Below are positions 21,879 through 34,425 of a DNA stretch of 64,000 nt, piece after piece. The position numbers and the translations under genes were made by a program. Every line of letters starts with the position of its first letter. Within the stretch, counting starts at the first letter, position 1. Origin of the DNA: Bos javanicus (taxonomy: Eukaryota > Chordata > Mammalia > Artiodactyla > Bovidae); contig NC_083870.1 in NCBI RefSeq assembly GCF_032452875.1, forward strand, positions 3,596,001 through 3,660,000, written 5' to 3'. The notes below the pieces were generated by a model, which was not told the DNA's origin, searched no databases, and saw only the letters and a list, made by a program, of their open reading frames with translations.

Positions 21879-23159
21879 TATTTTTTGATAACCGCTGTCA
21901 CAAAGCAGTTGCTTCTTATTATAAAATGAATATGTGATCAGTATTAAAAATTTTGGAAAGTACCTAAAGCAGAGCAAGAAGATGCTTAGCTCAATGTGGA
22001 TACTTAACAGGGCCAACTATATTAGTGCACTTCCTTTCAGTCCCTCATCTTCGCACGCCTGTTTATTGGTTTATTTTACACAATTGTGCTCAGGTTTAAA
22101 AGTGTGTTATGTCCTTTCAGTAGCAATTGGGAGCAAGAAAATTTCTTGTCTTAACTGTTTTGCTCCCTTGACTCTACAGTCTGTGAGGGAGGAGGTAGCC
22201 TGTTTTTCTTGGTCTTTATCTGCAGCCCATAGTTCAGTGCCCTCACTTTGTAGACGCTCGATAAATACCGGCCAGATGACCAAGTGGCGGGGCAGGGAAG
22301 GGAGTGGCTATGAAGTTTCGCAGAATCTGAGCAGCTCTGCATTGGAAGGATTTGGGTAAGGCAAGCAAGATGGGGGGGCTGTGGGGGAGGATCTGAATGC
22401 ATGGTTAGAAATTGAGACTTAACATATAAGGCCACAGGGACTCACTCTGGTCTTCCAAGTGGGGATGTTACATGATCAAAACCAGGCAACGGAAACGCGA
22501 TTCTGGCAGCTGTGGTGTGGCCCGCGCCGCCCCTCAGGCAGCAGAGGGGCGGGCCGGAGGCAGGGAGGCAGGGAGGCTGTCCTGGCTAGTTCTAGCCTGA
22601 AGACTCTCTAGCAGATCGCTGCCTGGGGAGGCTGGGCTGCGGCTGGGACTGTGAGAGCGTAGGTGGAGACAAGAAGTTAACTCCGAGCTCTGCTTGCAGG
22701 GACCAGAGGGACTGAGCGGGGAAAGGAAGGAGGCAGGGGCGTCAAAGAGGAGTCAAGCAGGCGAGGCTGAACGCTGGGAGGCTCCGGTGCCAGCAGCAGA
22801 GTGAAAGTGCCGTTCAGGCAGCACCCCGATTCCCCACCTCTTTTGGCTTCTCGGTTGCCTGGGTGTACAGAGGAACAAATTTGTGGTGTGGAAGGATTCC
22901 AGGCCAGTCATCCATCATCCACAATGAATGCTCACTGAGCACTCATCACACACTCGGCAGCCTCACCCTTTCCAAGAGAGAGTTCTGGAAGTGGTCCAGG
23001 GGTCTGCCAAGGTGACTCGCCAGATTCTCCCTTGAACTCTGTGCTCCCTCCCTTGCTCTGTTCCCCAATTTTCTTTTAATTCAGAAAAAGCAACAAACAG
23101 TTCCCAGCCCCTTCCCTCCGTCGGCCACGTCCCTCCCTGCGGTTTGGCAGGGAAAGCAC
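21879..23159. other. Intergenic; GC content rising toward a CpG island
   Basis: No gene recognised. 22490-22830 is GC-rich with an Sp1-type box (aggggcgggccgg near 22544-22556). 22830-23100 is ordinary. It may be the flank of the CpG island at 23160. Confidence 0.4.
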
Positions 23160-23405
23160 GCTGGCCGTCCCGGAGATTATCTAACGCCGCGTGCTAAGGC
23201 CGAGCGGCCGAGCCGTCCGGGCGGGGCCGGAGCGCCCGGAGAGCCCCGAGTCCCGCCAGCGCCCGTCCTCCACGGAGGGCCCCTCTCGGGAGCGCTCAGT
23301 CCCGAGCGCGGCGGGAGAGGCTGGGCACCGACCTCGGCGCACCAGCCGCCCGAGGCAGAGGGGAGGGGCCGGAGCTCAGCCCGCCAGAGGCGGGTCAGCA
23401 ATTCA
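23160..23405. promoter_or_regulatory. Orphan CpG island
   Basis: About 245 bp of very GC-rich DNA dense in CpG (for example gccgagcggccgagccgtcc at 23199-23218 and cccgagcgcggcgggagagg at 23301-23320). It contrasts with AT-rich surroundings. No coding exon is attached; the open frames across it in both strands are compositional. It could be the promoter of an unannotated non-coding transcript or a distal element 21 kb upstream of the LMX1A start codon. A MIR 3' segment (cctcagtttccgtgtctgta, 23413-23432) follows directly. Confidence 0.6.
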
Positions 23406-26400
23406 CCCAAGCCTCAGTTTCCGTGTCTGTAAAATGTGAGTGATAGAACCCGACCTGCTTACAGGTTTGTTGTCAAACCCAGATGTGGGACGGCTTCTTG
23501 TAGGCGCCGAGTACTGTGATTCGTATTAAACGACTACTGGTTTTTAATATTATTGATTATTAGTCAGCGTGTGCTCAAGCACTACCTTGAAAGGTAATAT
23601 AAGGGATGCAACTGGGGATTTTCTTCTCATCCATTCTTGTGATGCTGTACTGGCTCGTCCTGACAATGGGCTTGCACATCCCATGTCAGAATGTTTTACC
23701 ATCGTGTTTTCCACTGATTATTTATGCGATATTATGGACCAATCAAATCAAGTATTTCATGTTTTAAAAAACGATATGTTCAAAGCACAATAAAAACCCA
23801 TAAAGTTTGAAAGCCTTGCTTAACAGGCTTATCAAATTTAACTCAATAGACATATAGGGCAGTTGAGACATGGAGATATAATACCGAGGGAAGGGATTTA
23901 AGGCAAAATGCTAGAAGGCAAAGCTGTGTTTCAAGGATTCCATGACCAATTTCTTTGCGGGCATCATTTCGTTCACTTTGGAAACACTGGAAAGCACCCC
24001 CAGCTGGGTCATACTTGAAGGCATCATTCTGTGCTCCCACCGCACCTGTGTTGATCTTGAAGCACCCGCTGCTGTGTTCTGAGATCTCTGCTTTCTTGGC
24101 TGTCTCCCCCAGAAGTCTGTGGGTGTGGGGGCAGGCAGGGACTGGCAGGAGGTAACCTTGCAGCCCATCGGGCAGCACAGGCCAGAGCTATAGCCCCAGG
24201 ACCATCTGCTTACTGAATGGGTGCATAGGCTGGTGCTCACAATGACAGGGGCACACTGGGAGGTGGGTGGGATGAGAGGATCTTTAACCAAATGGTCCCC
24301 TCTCCTCTGCTTCCTCCTCTTGACGGGCAGGATGGCTGCAACATCCCAGCCACGCCAGGTGAGTACAACAAAGGAGGCATGTTTGCTACTGTGATTGACT
24401 CAAAAGGAAACAAGCTCTAACTGTTGCCAGGCTTATCTTGTGGTCCGTTTGGGTAATTTCATTTTGGAAGGTGATTAACTTGTGAGCGTTCATGAAATAT
24501 GTTTTCAGCCCTTCTCCTGTCAGCTGATAGAGTCCAACCATGACGACTCTAAAGGGAGTTTGGGAAATCTATCAGATGCTCACAGCCCAGGAGGATCTGT
24601 CTTAAAAGATGGGAACACAAACCTGCTCCATATAACCGGGAAATCCAAGGGGATTTCATGCCCAGTAGCTGGGTTTTCTCAGCTGAAAAACTGCAATTAC
24701 TATGACTGGCCTTTGTGCATCTCTCAGGAGGAGGGAAAATATGAACTTACAGAATGTCCCGTGGAGAGCTTTATGGACAGAACACGCCAAGTCTGAGGCA
24801 TGTGTGCCTTGCCCTGCCGGTGACTGACAGCCAACCAGGAAGGGGAGAGGTGGTGCCATTCTTCCCTCTCAGGTGGATGGAGGGGAGCAAGTCTATGACA
24901 GATGTGCACAGAGCTGAATCACGGATCTCCCAAGTAAACGGGTCAGTCTGTCAAATGTAAGTATCAACTCTTAAATAGCGCAGACTTGGAATAAACCACT
25001 GAAAATCTCTTTAAAACACACAGGGAATCATTTCATAGCTAACTCAAACTCTATGTATTTCTTTTTACCAAGGAAGGATGTTTTCTTTCTGAAGACAACA
25101 TGTACACATGAAAACCTGGTATTCAAAGAAAAGTTACCGGCAGGAGAAAAAAAATCCATCCTAAGTCATACTAACTCAAAGTTTAACCGTTACTAACCTT
25201 GGCAACCTGTGTCATATGCGAAAGTACTGGGATGATGCAGAACATCACAAGTGTGATTTCTAAACCAGGCCTGAACACAGGACTTCATCTGGCTCTGCCT
25301 TCTGGAGGCTGGAATACTTTGGGGGTCCCCAGTTGAGCAGCAGTACCCTGGGGAGTGAGCTAGAGTCTCTGCTCTCTGCTAGGCCTTCTGAAGAGGACAG
25401 CAGGTTTGCGGGCAAAGGCCATCTGACTGGAAGGGACAGTGACACCCCGAGTTCCAGTCCTTAAGGGGAAGAGCATTGGAAAAGGGGACATGAGCCTCTG
25501 GAAATGTCATCTTTGTACATGGGCACCACGAGGCAACTGAGACTTTGAATACTCATGACTTGATCTGGCTCCGCTGGGGTGGTGATTGTGAGACGATCAG
25601 TCCTAAGTCCTGGCCCATGACTGGAGAGGAGGCTCCAGTGCTCTGTGAAGCTAATGAGGCCCAGCTGAGTCCCCGCAGCTGTGAGACGCTTCGTCCTACA
25701 ACAGACCCGGTTTGTTCTAACCTGTATCTTCCAAGAGCAAACAGATACAGTTTAGGCTTGGGGTCTGCCCTGGTGATGAAGTACTTGTGGCATATGTGGG
25801 TGAGAGGCTTGGCTTACGTAGGGTACTTTGGGGCCACAGTATAAATTAGGGGAACAACTGAGACTAATTTGTAAATTGAAATAATTACTGAGAGTTGCCT
25901 CACAAGTTACTCAAAGAAATCTGGAGGGAAAAAAGCTGTCCTGGGCAAGAAGTTTCGATATGCTGTGGACCAGATGTCAGGGTTTAAAGGGCTTTATTTA
26001 AGGCTTGTTTAGGACACTTCCCAGGATTCACAGCCTGTGCATCCCATCAGCTCTGTATGGACAACTTAGAAAGAATGCTGGCAACCTAGAAAATCTTACT
26101 TGTCCTGTTTATGATTCCAGGCTGAGTGTTGACAGGTTTTATGTAGGAGTGGCAGAAGTCCACTTGTCACACCCTAAACCTCCAAATCACCATCCCCCGC
26201 TGCCCCTACTTTCTCCCTAGCAATGGGGAAACTCATTTCTGAGAGTGATTCCTGCTTGTAGGAGCTGATGCTGGCTTTTGTCAAGTTCTGGATGGCCCTG
26301 CAGTGCAGGAGAAACTCACACATGCACCCAGAGTCTCCCACATTCAGAACCGGTGATCGTGCAGAAATGTTCTCATGTGAAAGACTCCATCACTCTGAGA

Positions 26401-26959
26401 AAGAAAAAGGCAATGCAGGTGATGGCAAGGATAAAATCATGCAGATTGCTTAAGCTACTTGACAGCAAGTAACATTCAAGGCATTTTAAAGATACTCTTT
26501 GCATACAATTAATGTGCTGATTACAACAATTCAACAGTTTAAAGCAGCTCCTCAATAACTTACGTTGTCAACACATCTAGAAGAAAAAGCTAGACAAATA
26601 CTGTTCTGGATAATTGGTTTATGAAAAGTCAAACAAATTGAGTACCCTTTTGTCTTTAGTCATCACCCTGGAGGTTTTATGGGGGAGGGCTAGCTTAGAG
26701 ACTCATTATTGGCCTGCCTGATGGAACAGTGATGTCCTCAGGGTCACTAAAGGGTCCTGACTCTGAATGCCCTGCTCTGAGCTTTCTGAGGTTGATGTGT
26801 TCATCAACCTCTTGGTCATCTCTGCTCTCTGTTGTCATTTTCTGTGTTGACAATGTATTTCTAACATAAGTTGTCATTTCAGCCTCTGTAATCATAACTA
26901 TCTAAAATTTGACTCCTTGGCTTCCTGGGTTGTTTTGTTTTTTCCCCTTTGGTTGTTGT
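23406..26959. other. Intergenic, few recent repeats, no gene recognised
   Basis: Begins with a MIR fragment (23406-23480). I see no SINE or BovB here. Open stretches at 24482-24796, 25545-25844 and 23843-24291 lack motifs and plausible splice partners. Part of this may be conserved non-coding DNA. Confidence 0.4.
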
Positions 26960-27105
26960 ATTTTGTGCCTCAGTGTTTTCATCTTAAAATGGGGTTGATA
27001 ATAAAACCTATCTGATTTGGTGGTTACATGCATTACTTATGCAAACTATAGCACAGTTGTAGTATGGCCATCATGTAGTAAGTTCTTAATAAATATTACT
27101 TGTCA
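26960..27105 (+). repeat. MIR SINE
   Basis: gcctcagtgttttcatctta then aaatggggttgataataaaa, ending at gtagtaagttcttaataaat: the 3' half of a MIR. Confidence 0.7.
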
Positions 27106-28357
27106 ATGTTGTTTGATGTTATTATTATATCATTATTAGTATCTGTTTCTTCCTGCTCTTCTTGATTTGGGTGCTGGCAGAATTTCACTTTATAGGCATT
27201 GACATTCAATGAGAGAGTCTCACTTTCTTTTGGTTAGCAAAATAACTGAATCTCAGCAAATTTCCTGCTTTTGGCTATTTTAGGATATTTTCATTGCTGC
27301 TGATGCCTGAAGGACTCTTTGATTACTTCTGGGTTTGTGGGTTTTCTTGGCAGTTGAATTGAATTAAAATGAATTGAGAGATTAAGTGTCTGAGTGCTGA
27401 ATAAGGAGTGTCCCTGAATTTGAAAATAATAATAAAAGTATATTTCACTAACAATTTTAATAGCCTGGACCTTCCAGTCATTCACTTTTGCCTTATTTCC
27501 AGGGTAAAAATGGGACAGACATGAAGGGAAGCAAGTGCAAAGGCCCTGAGGTGAGATTATGTTTAAGAATATATGAAAGGAGCTCAGACACCCACATTTT
27601 AAAAAAACAAGGGGAGGGATTTGAGAGATCTACAAGGCCATGGCTAAGCAGATTTGGAACTCATATTTGGACTAGTGAATGTTCCAGATGACAATAAATC
27701 ATGAATTTTTTTACATTTATGTTTTCAAATAGGCCAAGATCAGGAAGAAGTTTTCATCTCATTTGTCAAATCCAGCTGATTTGAAGTGGCTGTTTGGCAC
27801 TTTCTGTGGAGCAGGTCAGCTGAATGCTGTGACCAATTAGTTGTGTTCTGTATGTGGTTTTATTGTCATCTGGAACATTTACTTGGTCTGCTAGGCATAA
27901 GCTGTGTTTACTGGGGCACACATCTCTTCAGAAGAGGTGAGTGGTTGACCAGTTAGCTTTCCTGGCCCTAGCATCCTGGAACCTGAGGTCAGCTGTAGAG
28001 TGGAACTGGAATGACTTACCCATTGTAGTCTCGGTGCCCTAGTCCCTATGGTTGGTTTTCTTCTGATAGGTCTCTAAAACCCCGATACATAACTGTTTCC
28101 ATCTGTGACCCAAGAGCTACTCTCAGTAGTTTGAAGAGCCAAGTCTTGGCTGGGTACTCAGCCTTCAGACAAAAAAGGGACTTGAGGTGAGTCAAGAAAG
28201 CAGTGGCCAAATGGAGAAAAAGAAGAGGGAGATGAAAATGCTAAAATCTGCTTAACTCTGTAGGACTGTGGGAAACGAACATAAAGATTTGGATAGCTTT
28301 CGTCGTCAACGCTGCTGTACCAGCTTGGCAGATGGCCCTCATGCTTTGGCGGTGATC

Positions 28358-28376
28358 TGCCACCAGGGGGCGCGCG
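28358..28376 (+). promoter_or_regulatory. Near-consensus CTCF site
   Basis: ctgccaccagggggcgcgc matches all 14 positions of the CTCF core CCASYAGRKGGCRS (ccaccagggggcgc). It is also close to the extended 19-base motif (TGGCCACCAGGGGGCGCTA). It lies in a repeat-poor stretch 15.8 kb upstream of the LMX1A start codon. Forward orientation means it points toward LMX1A. Sequence match only. Confidence 0.7.
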
Positions 28377-29481
28377 AGTTCACAGCCGTGTCCTGGTGTT
28401 CCTGGAATCCAGGTGGGAGGCATTCTGGGAAAGGAGGGGCAAAGACTTCATTAAAAGGAATCCCAGTAAAATCATTAGGTTGAGTCCGGTGCTTCCTAGT
28501 GATGACAGCTGAAGAGGTTGTTTCTTACATGTCATTGGAAGCTCTGTTTGTCATTTCAGTGGCTCTTGAAGAGGATTTTGACTACACTGGTGGAATTGGT
28601 CTACAAAGAGCCCTGCTGGGTTTCAAGTGGAGACACCCTGACCATGGCCTCCCTTTCCTGCTCAGTCCCTGCCAGCCTCCTCTTTCCCCTCTTCTCCCAG
28701 CACTTATCCAAATCTGCTGCCGGGTGTTGTTATTTTAAATTTTATTTTTCACTGATAATAACTTTCAATAATTTTTTATTGAGATCCTATCAGCTGTACA
28801 ATCTGCTCCAGGCATGAAGCCCCTCTTTCCTCTGCAGTTTTGTCTTTCTTAAGTGGTAACCACCAGACAGGTTCAGTCAGGTTTGAGCAGGTAGGGAGTT
28901 CTGTGCCCCCTTCTCTCCTGGCCACGGTGGCTTCTTTCTCTTTCCTCAGATATGGTGCTGCCTGGAAAGAATCACGTCTGAGAATTGGGGCTTTCTGCCA
29001 GACCAGTGAAAGTGTAACTGTCTCTCACCAGGCCATTGTGGGGCACTCACCGGGTACTTTTATTTTTCTAGGCTCCTTTGTGAGGATGGTGGGTTTGGGT
29101 GGGTTCAGTGAAAGTGGGCAAGAGGGACAAAGGCCAGCTAACCTGCATTTTTTAATCTCCCCCCATCCCACCTCCACCCCCAGGCATAGTCACAGAGCCT
29201 CCCTGCTGGATGAGGGCAGAGAGAGCTAGGGTCCCAGGCAGTGTGAAGAGTCTCAAGAGTATGAGACCTCAGGAAACTGGTGGTGCCCATTTCCCAGCTT
29301 CAGGCCCCATGTCTTTCCCATATCAGTATGTATTGAGCATTTATAGACTTAATTTTTCAGGTGGGCCTTAGGAGGGTCTGTGATCCAATAATCAGAGTGA
29401 AATGTTTACCTAATTTTAGACTCGATAAGAGTTATGTATACACAGAAGCCACCCCAGTTACTTGAACAGTGAGGATTTCAT
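28377..29481. other. Intergenic, no gene recognised
   Basis: The 28499-28817 and 28840-29229 open stretches have no identifiable domain. Nothing else is seen. Confidence 0.35.
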
Positions 29482-29688
29482 ATGTGTGTGCTCAGTCACT
29501 TGGTCGTGTCTGACTCTTTATGACCCCATGGACTGTAGCCTGCCAGGCTCCTCTGTGGAGTTTTCCAGGCAAGAATACTGGAGTGGGTTGCCATTTTCTT
29601 CTCCAGGACCCAGGGATCGAACCCGAGTCTCTTGTGTCTCCTTAATTGGCAGGCAGATTCTTTACCACTAGCGCCACCTGGGAAACCA
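29482..29688 (-). repeat. Bov-tA SINE, antisense
   Basis: gtgtgtgctcagtcacttgg, tgactgtagcctgccaggct-type core, tccaggcaagaatactggag, and a tRNA head ending with accactagcgccacctggga. Confidence 0.92.
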
Positions 29689-30298
29689 GAATTAACATAA
29701 AGAATAGTTAACTAGGCAGCACATTGTTAATTATGTCACTGAAGAGGCAGGAAGGGAACCCTAGGTTATCATAAATGTAGCAATTGTGGGAGGCCTACCA
29801 CCCATTGGGCTCTGGGGACAAAGGGAAGAAATTTGAATTATAAAAATTAGGACCTTGGAGGAGAGGCTTGGTGGACACAGGACCCTGCCCTTTGAGGATG
29901 GGGCACAGCTGGTTGGAGTGTCTCTGTAGACCTTGAGTAGACACGGGGGAGCTGGCTCAGCAGTGTGAAGATGCACACCAGATCCCGCTGCTCTCGGCGG
30001 AGGCATCACTCTTATGCCTTAAGGCGTTGCTGGGGTCCCTTAGAGCCATAGGCAGAAGGAAGCACAGGGAAGCAGACTTCCAGGATGAGGTGAATCCCTT
30101 CTTCTATCACCCTGACTTAGAGCCTAGCATGGAAAACATCTGGAAAACACAAGTGTGGTTCACTGAGTTCTGGCCCCAGCAATAAGGCTGAGTTTAGAGC
30201 TGGGAGAGAACAGCCTAAAAACCGGTACACTGTGCTTTACTGGACTAGCAGACGGGGATCAGGAGTGGGCAAGATGGGAGAAAGACTCAACCGGTATT

Positions 30299-30340
30299 CT
30301 TTTTTTTCCCCTTTCCTTTTTTTTTTTTTTTTTTTGCTGA
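30299..30340. repeat. T-rich tract
   Basis: An uninterrupted run of about 20 T preceded by a T8/C4 mix. Low complexity; no adjoining SINE or L1 body was recognised. Confidence 0.8.
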
Positions 30341-30557
30341 CAGTTCAAGACTAACACATGTGATGATCAACCACTAAGATGTCAGCCTGGCTGCCTGGGA
30401 CCAGCAGGCTTACGTGAGTTCCTGCACCGGAAGACAGCCTCATTCTTGACCATCAATCTAGGGAAAGTCCTGCAGGGGCTGGCAAGGCACTGAGGTTTCC
30501 GGGGGCTGCTCTCGGAAGCCTGGAAGGACATCTGAGAAACTGCAGACAGGAGAGCTG

Positions 30558-30571
30558 CCGCCCTCTTGTGG
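30558..30571 (-). promoter_or_regulatory. CTCF-like motif
   Basis: ccgccctcttgtgg is the reverse complement of CCACAAGAGGGCGG, 13 of 14 positions of the CTCF core. It faces the stronger forward site at 28358. Confidence 0.4.
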
Positions 30572-30879
30572 AAATCTGCGGTACTGCAGGAAGATGATGT
30601 GACCTGCAGCTGGCTGGCCACTCTCCCCTGCCCACCTTGAACTCCAGGAAGCACCAGCTGGGAAAGGTCGGTTTGATCCCCTGAAGCAGATAAGAGGAGT
30701 GCTTCAGCACTGACCGTGATGGTGATGATGGCTTTCTCCAAAAGGAATAAGTCTCATCACTGAGGTCTGGATCCTCTCTCAAAGAAACGAATGAGCTTCA
30801 GAAATAGGTACCCAACGCTGAGACAGACAAGCCCATCTCACATAGACATCTGCTTTGGGTCTTGGAGTGTCTTTTAAAA

Positions 30880-31175
30880 CCGAGGTTAGCAAGTTTTTCT
30901 GTAATGGGCCAGACAGTAAATTCTTTAGGCTTGTGACTCTACTGCCTGTTTCAACCATTTAACTCCATCATTGTAGTGTGAGAGCAGCCATGGACAGTCA
31001 TCAGATGAGACAACAGGTTGTGTTCTGATACAATTTTATTAGGGACACCAAAATTTAAATTTCATTACACACCATGAAATATTATTCTCGTTTTGATCTT
31101 ATGAAATTTTTAAAAATGTAAAAATCATTCTTAGTTTGTAAGCCTTACAAAAAGTGAGCTGGAGCAGGCCCATGG
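30880..31175 (-). repeat. MER20-like hAT transposon fossil
   Basis: ggttagcaagtttttctgta, atgggccagacagtaaattc, tttaggcttgtgactctac and gtgagagcagccatggacag follow the order of MER20-class non-autonomous hAT elements. The end is aaaatcattcttagtttgta, then aagcaggcccatggc-like text. Confidence 0.6.
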
Positions 31176-31616
31176 CTAGAGCTGATGAGCCCTTGACTTG
31201 CACTTTGCAGCAACTCAGTCATTGGGTGGTGCCCCTGTGAGCTAAACCCATTGGAGTGGTTTCTGTGCCACCATGCAGTGATTGGGTGCTGACCTGATCT
31301 GGCCCCTGGGATCCCATGGGCCAGGGGGCCATCTGAGTGGTTGACCCCTTGTTTAAAGTCTGAGGGGCTATCTGCGGGAGAGGCTCTAAATTTTACTCTT
31401 TTCCTAACTGAACTGAGAGCCTTGTTCTCACTGAAATGCATCTCTAGTTCTAACAAATTGAGGCGTTAGCAACTCTGAACCTGACACACAGTTCAGGAGC
31501 ACCACAGTGTCCAGTTTCCTCACTGATAAGAAGCATTTCACCTGGGTATCTTTAGACAATATACCTGTTAATGCACCAAAATGTCATGGGTTTAATGACA
31601 ATGTGATTTTTATATG

Positions 31617-31794
31617 GGCTTCCCTGGTGGCTCAGATGGTAAAGAATCTGCCTGCAATGCAGGAGATCTAGGTTCGATCCGTTGATCAGGAAGGTCCCCT
31701 GGAGTAGGAAATGGCTACCCACTCCAGTATTCTTGCCTGGAGAATTCCATGGACAGAGGAGCCTGGTGGGCTACAGTCCATGGTGTTGCAATGA
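31617..31794 (+). repeat. Bov-tA SINE with 14-bp target duplication
   Basis: ggcttccctggtggctcaga head, aatgcaggagatctaggttc anticodon-arm region, and a core ending at ccatggtgttgcaat. Flanked by gtgatttttatatg at 31603-31616 and 31795-31808. Confidence 0.95.
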
Positions 31795-31808
31795 GTGATT
31801 TTTATATG

Positions 31809-33689
31809 ATTTCCCAGGAACTCAATCCTTTTTTAAAGCCAGCTGCACCTGTACTGTAACTTACATTAAATGTGTGATCTTATTTGTTTTGTGAGTACTG
31901 AAATCTACAAGTTGGACATTCAGAAGGAGATAGTATGAATATTAAGAACTTTGAAGGATTTAAAAGATCTTTTGGTAGAAGAAAAGTTTTGAGTGAGCAA
32001 TATTACTGCTGGCGTTACAAAGGGCGGAGTTAAGGATCTGTATTTTCTTTGATGTACATAAAGAAAGTCTGGAAGGACACAGAAGAACCAAATATCTGGT
32101 GGATGTTGGGGAGAACTGTGGGAGGGGGGTGCCAGGGGGCGAGTTTCCTGCATCCATTTTTATTCCCTGGTGTTTGAACCCTGTAAGCATCTGCCTTTTC
32201 CAGTCTCCCTCCTTATGGGTCAGCAAGGCCCGACTTGGTCAGGCTCTGAGGACACGGAGCTCCGTGGGACACAGATGTGTGTATTTTCAGTGAAGGAGGC
32301 AGGCATCTAAAGAAGAATTGGTCATATTGTGTGATAAATGCTAATCAGCCTGTGAATTTACCCAGGGGAAGTGCTAATTACCTGTCTGAGAGCATCAGAG
32401 GTAGATATTCAACACGCCAGAGAGGAAAGAGGAGGGGGTTAGTCCTGACTGAGGACAGAGCCTGCACCCAAGCGCAGGGATGTACTAGGGTGATGTCTGG
32501 GTCATGTCTGAGGTGGCAGAGAGAGTTAGTGCATGGAGCTGAGTGGGAGAGGAGAGAAAAGAGCGGGGGAGAGGGGAGACAATGCTAGAAAAGTCAGTGG
32601 GGAACCATCTGTGGGAAGAAAAATGTGAGACTTTTCTTGGGATGGAGGATCTCTCAGAGGACCCCACATGCACATCTAAACACCAGTGATGATGACGTGG
32701 GGCAGTAGCTGCAGACCAGAGGTGCCCCCATCTGGGAGGGGAGAGGTGAGAACCACTGAGCCTGGGGGGTCCCTTCCTTCCAGGGCTGACTTGCCATGAC
32801 GAGGTCAGTGTTTCTTCTCTTTGTACGATCACCAGCCCTGTCCAGCTGAGGTTCTACCAGGTGTGTGTGGGACCCTCTCATTAATGCCCTCCCATCTCAG
32901 GGCACTATCTGCCCTGGTGCTCTGGGGAGAAGATGCAGCCCGGAGGGAAGCCACTTGCTTGTGCCTGGGAATGAATCAGTGATGAAACCACAGTCCTCTG
33001 CCCAGTGGGAAGAAAGATGAGACGCTGAAGAAACTCCAAACTCATGGCTGTGCTCCGCCCTCCCCACCCTGCCCAGATGTTCTGGGAGACTCTGGCTGAA
33101 CTCTGGGGCACACCCATCTGCGTTCCTGGCAAGCATGGCAGCCAGGAGTTTGCACTACCTGGCTTTGAGCTGCTGCTGGCCCAGAACCAGGATGGGTAGC
33201 TTAGTCCTTGGGAAGACTCCGGGTTGCTTGGAATGGGTGCAGCACCTTCAGGTGGGTGCCCTGCTGTTGCTGCAAGAACCCGAGGCAAAGGTTTGGTGCT
33301 TGAAACTTGGCAGCTCCAAAGAGGGGCAGTGTATTTTTCAGGCTGACGTTTAGGGCGGGTCTCACTCTGCTTGCATATGAAATCAATGAGATAATGAATG
33401 TGCAAACATCTTGAAAAGTCACCAAACTTCTTATTGCACCCCATCCAGCTGTTTTTTTCTGCCGCATTTCCCACTTCTGTTTCAACATTACCCCACGCTT
33501 CTTCGATTACTTTTCTCCTTCCTTCCTCCTCACCTCACAACTAAACAGACGCTGAGCTTTTTGGACTTGGTTTCTGAGAAGTCTTTTTTGTTCATCCCAC
33601 TTGATTTCATGGCTGCTGTCCCTGCCCTGATCCAGGCCCTGGACTTCTTATACCAGAGTAGTAAAGTTTATCTAGCCTACCTTCACTTT
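31809..33689. other. Intergenic, no gene recognised
   Basis: Several open stretches of 100-190 codons on the minus strand (32485-33474) overlap in different frames and show no domain. No repeats that I can name. The local composition is unremarkable. Confidence 0.35.
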
Positions 33690-33832
33690 CTTCTGCTTTT
33701 TTTGTTTAGCTATGCCACACAGCATGTGGAATGTGGGATCTTAGTTCTCCAACCATGGATCGAACCCACGCCCACTGCAGTGGAAACACCGTGTCTTGAT
33801 CACTGGATTGCGGGGGAAGTCCCTGTTTTGCC
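33690..33832 (-). repeat. CHR-type tRNA SINE, antisense
   Basis: agcatgtggaatgtgggatc, ttagttctccaaccatggat, cgaacccacgcccactgcag, then cactggattgcgggggaagt. This is the cetartiodactyl CHR SINE read backwards, older than the Bov-tA family. Confidence 0.75.
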
Positions 33833-33874
33833 TTTGAATTATCAGCCACACCACTACCAGATTTAGTCATTTTA

Positions 33875-34135
33875 GACCATATGCCTAAATATTTCACTCC
33901 TCCAGTCTCCAACTTTCAAAGGCTTTCTATTACCTCCAGGGTAATAAATTCTAATGCGCAGTATCCAGCCCTCCTGGCTTGCCTCACTTCCCTGTGTTCA
34001 CAGAGATCCTCCAGCAACTCACCTTGGCTTTTTGCCCTTGGTGTGCTCACTCAATCTGCCTGGAATGCCTTCACTTTCAATAACCTCCTGACAGATACCG
34101 CCCCCTGCCCCCCACCATTCTTCAAGTTTCAAAAA
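33875..34135 (+). repeat. L2 LINE fragment
   Basis: aaaggctttctattacctcc, agggtaataaattctaatgc, then cagccctcctggcttgcctc and aatctgcctggaatgccttc follow the 3'-half order of mammalian L2. Confidence 0.6.
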
Positions 34136-34425
34136 GGACTGTAGATAAATTATTTATGGGATAAGAAAAGGAAGTGATTATATTTTAGATGCATCAAAGA
34201 ACCTTTTAATGATCTCATTAATGTATTCATGCAGCAAATATTCATTTTGTGCAAGAAATGCTGAAGATTAGGGTGGAATGGTTGACTGTTTACCTACTTA
34301 GGCACAGAGATCTAGCGCTATGAGGACTGCTTACATAAACAAACCCACAATCACAACTCTAATACTGGTGCAAAAGTATCTGTAGACTGGCTATTTCCCT
34401 TTTTGCTCTAGCTACCAGGAAACTC

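Noticed and set aside
23191..23439. Open frames across the 23.2-kb CpG island
   Set aside because: Both strands open, composition driven; the last part is a MIR repeat (cctcagtttccgtgtctgta), not coding.
33411..33866. 151-codon open frame
   Set aside because: Its second half is an antisense CHR SINE (33690-33832); the first half has no domain or splice support.
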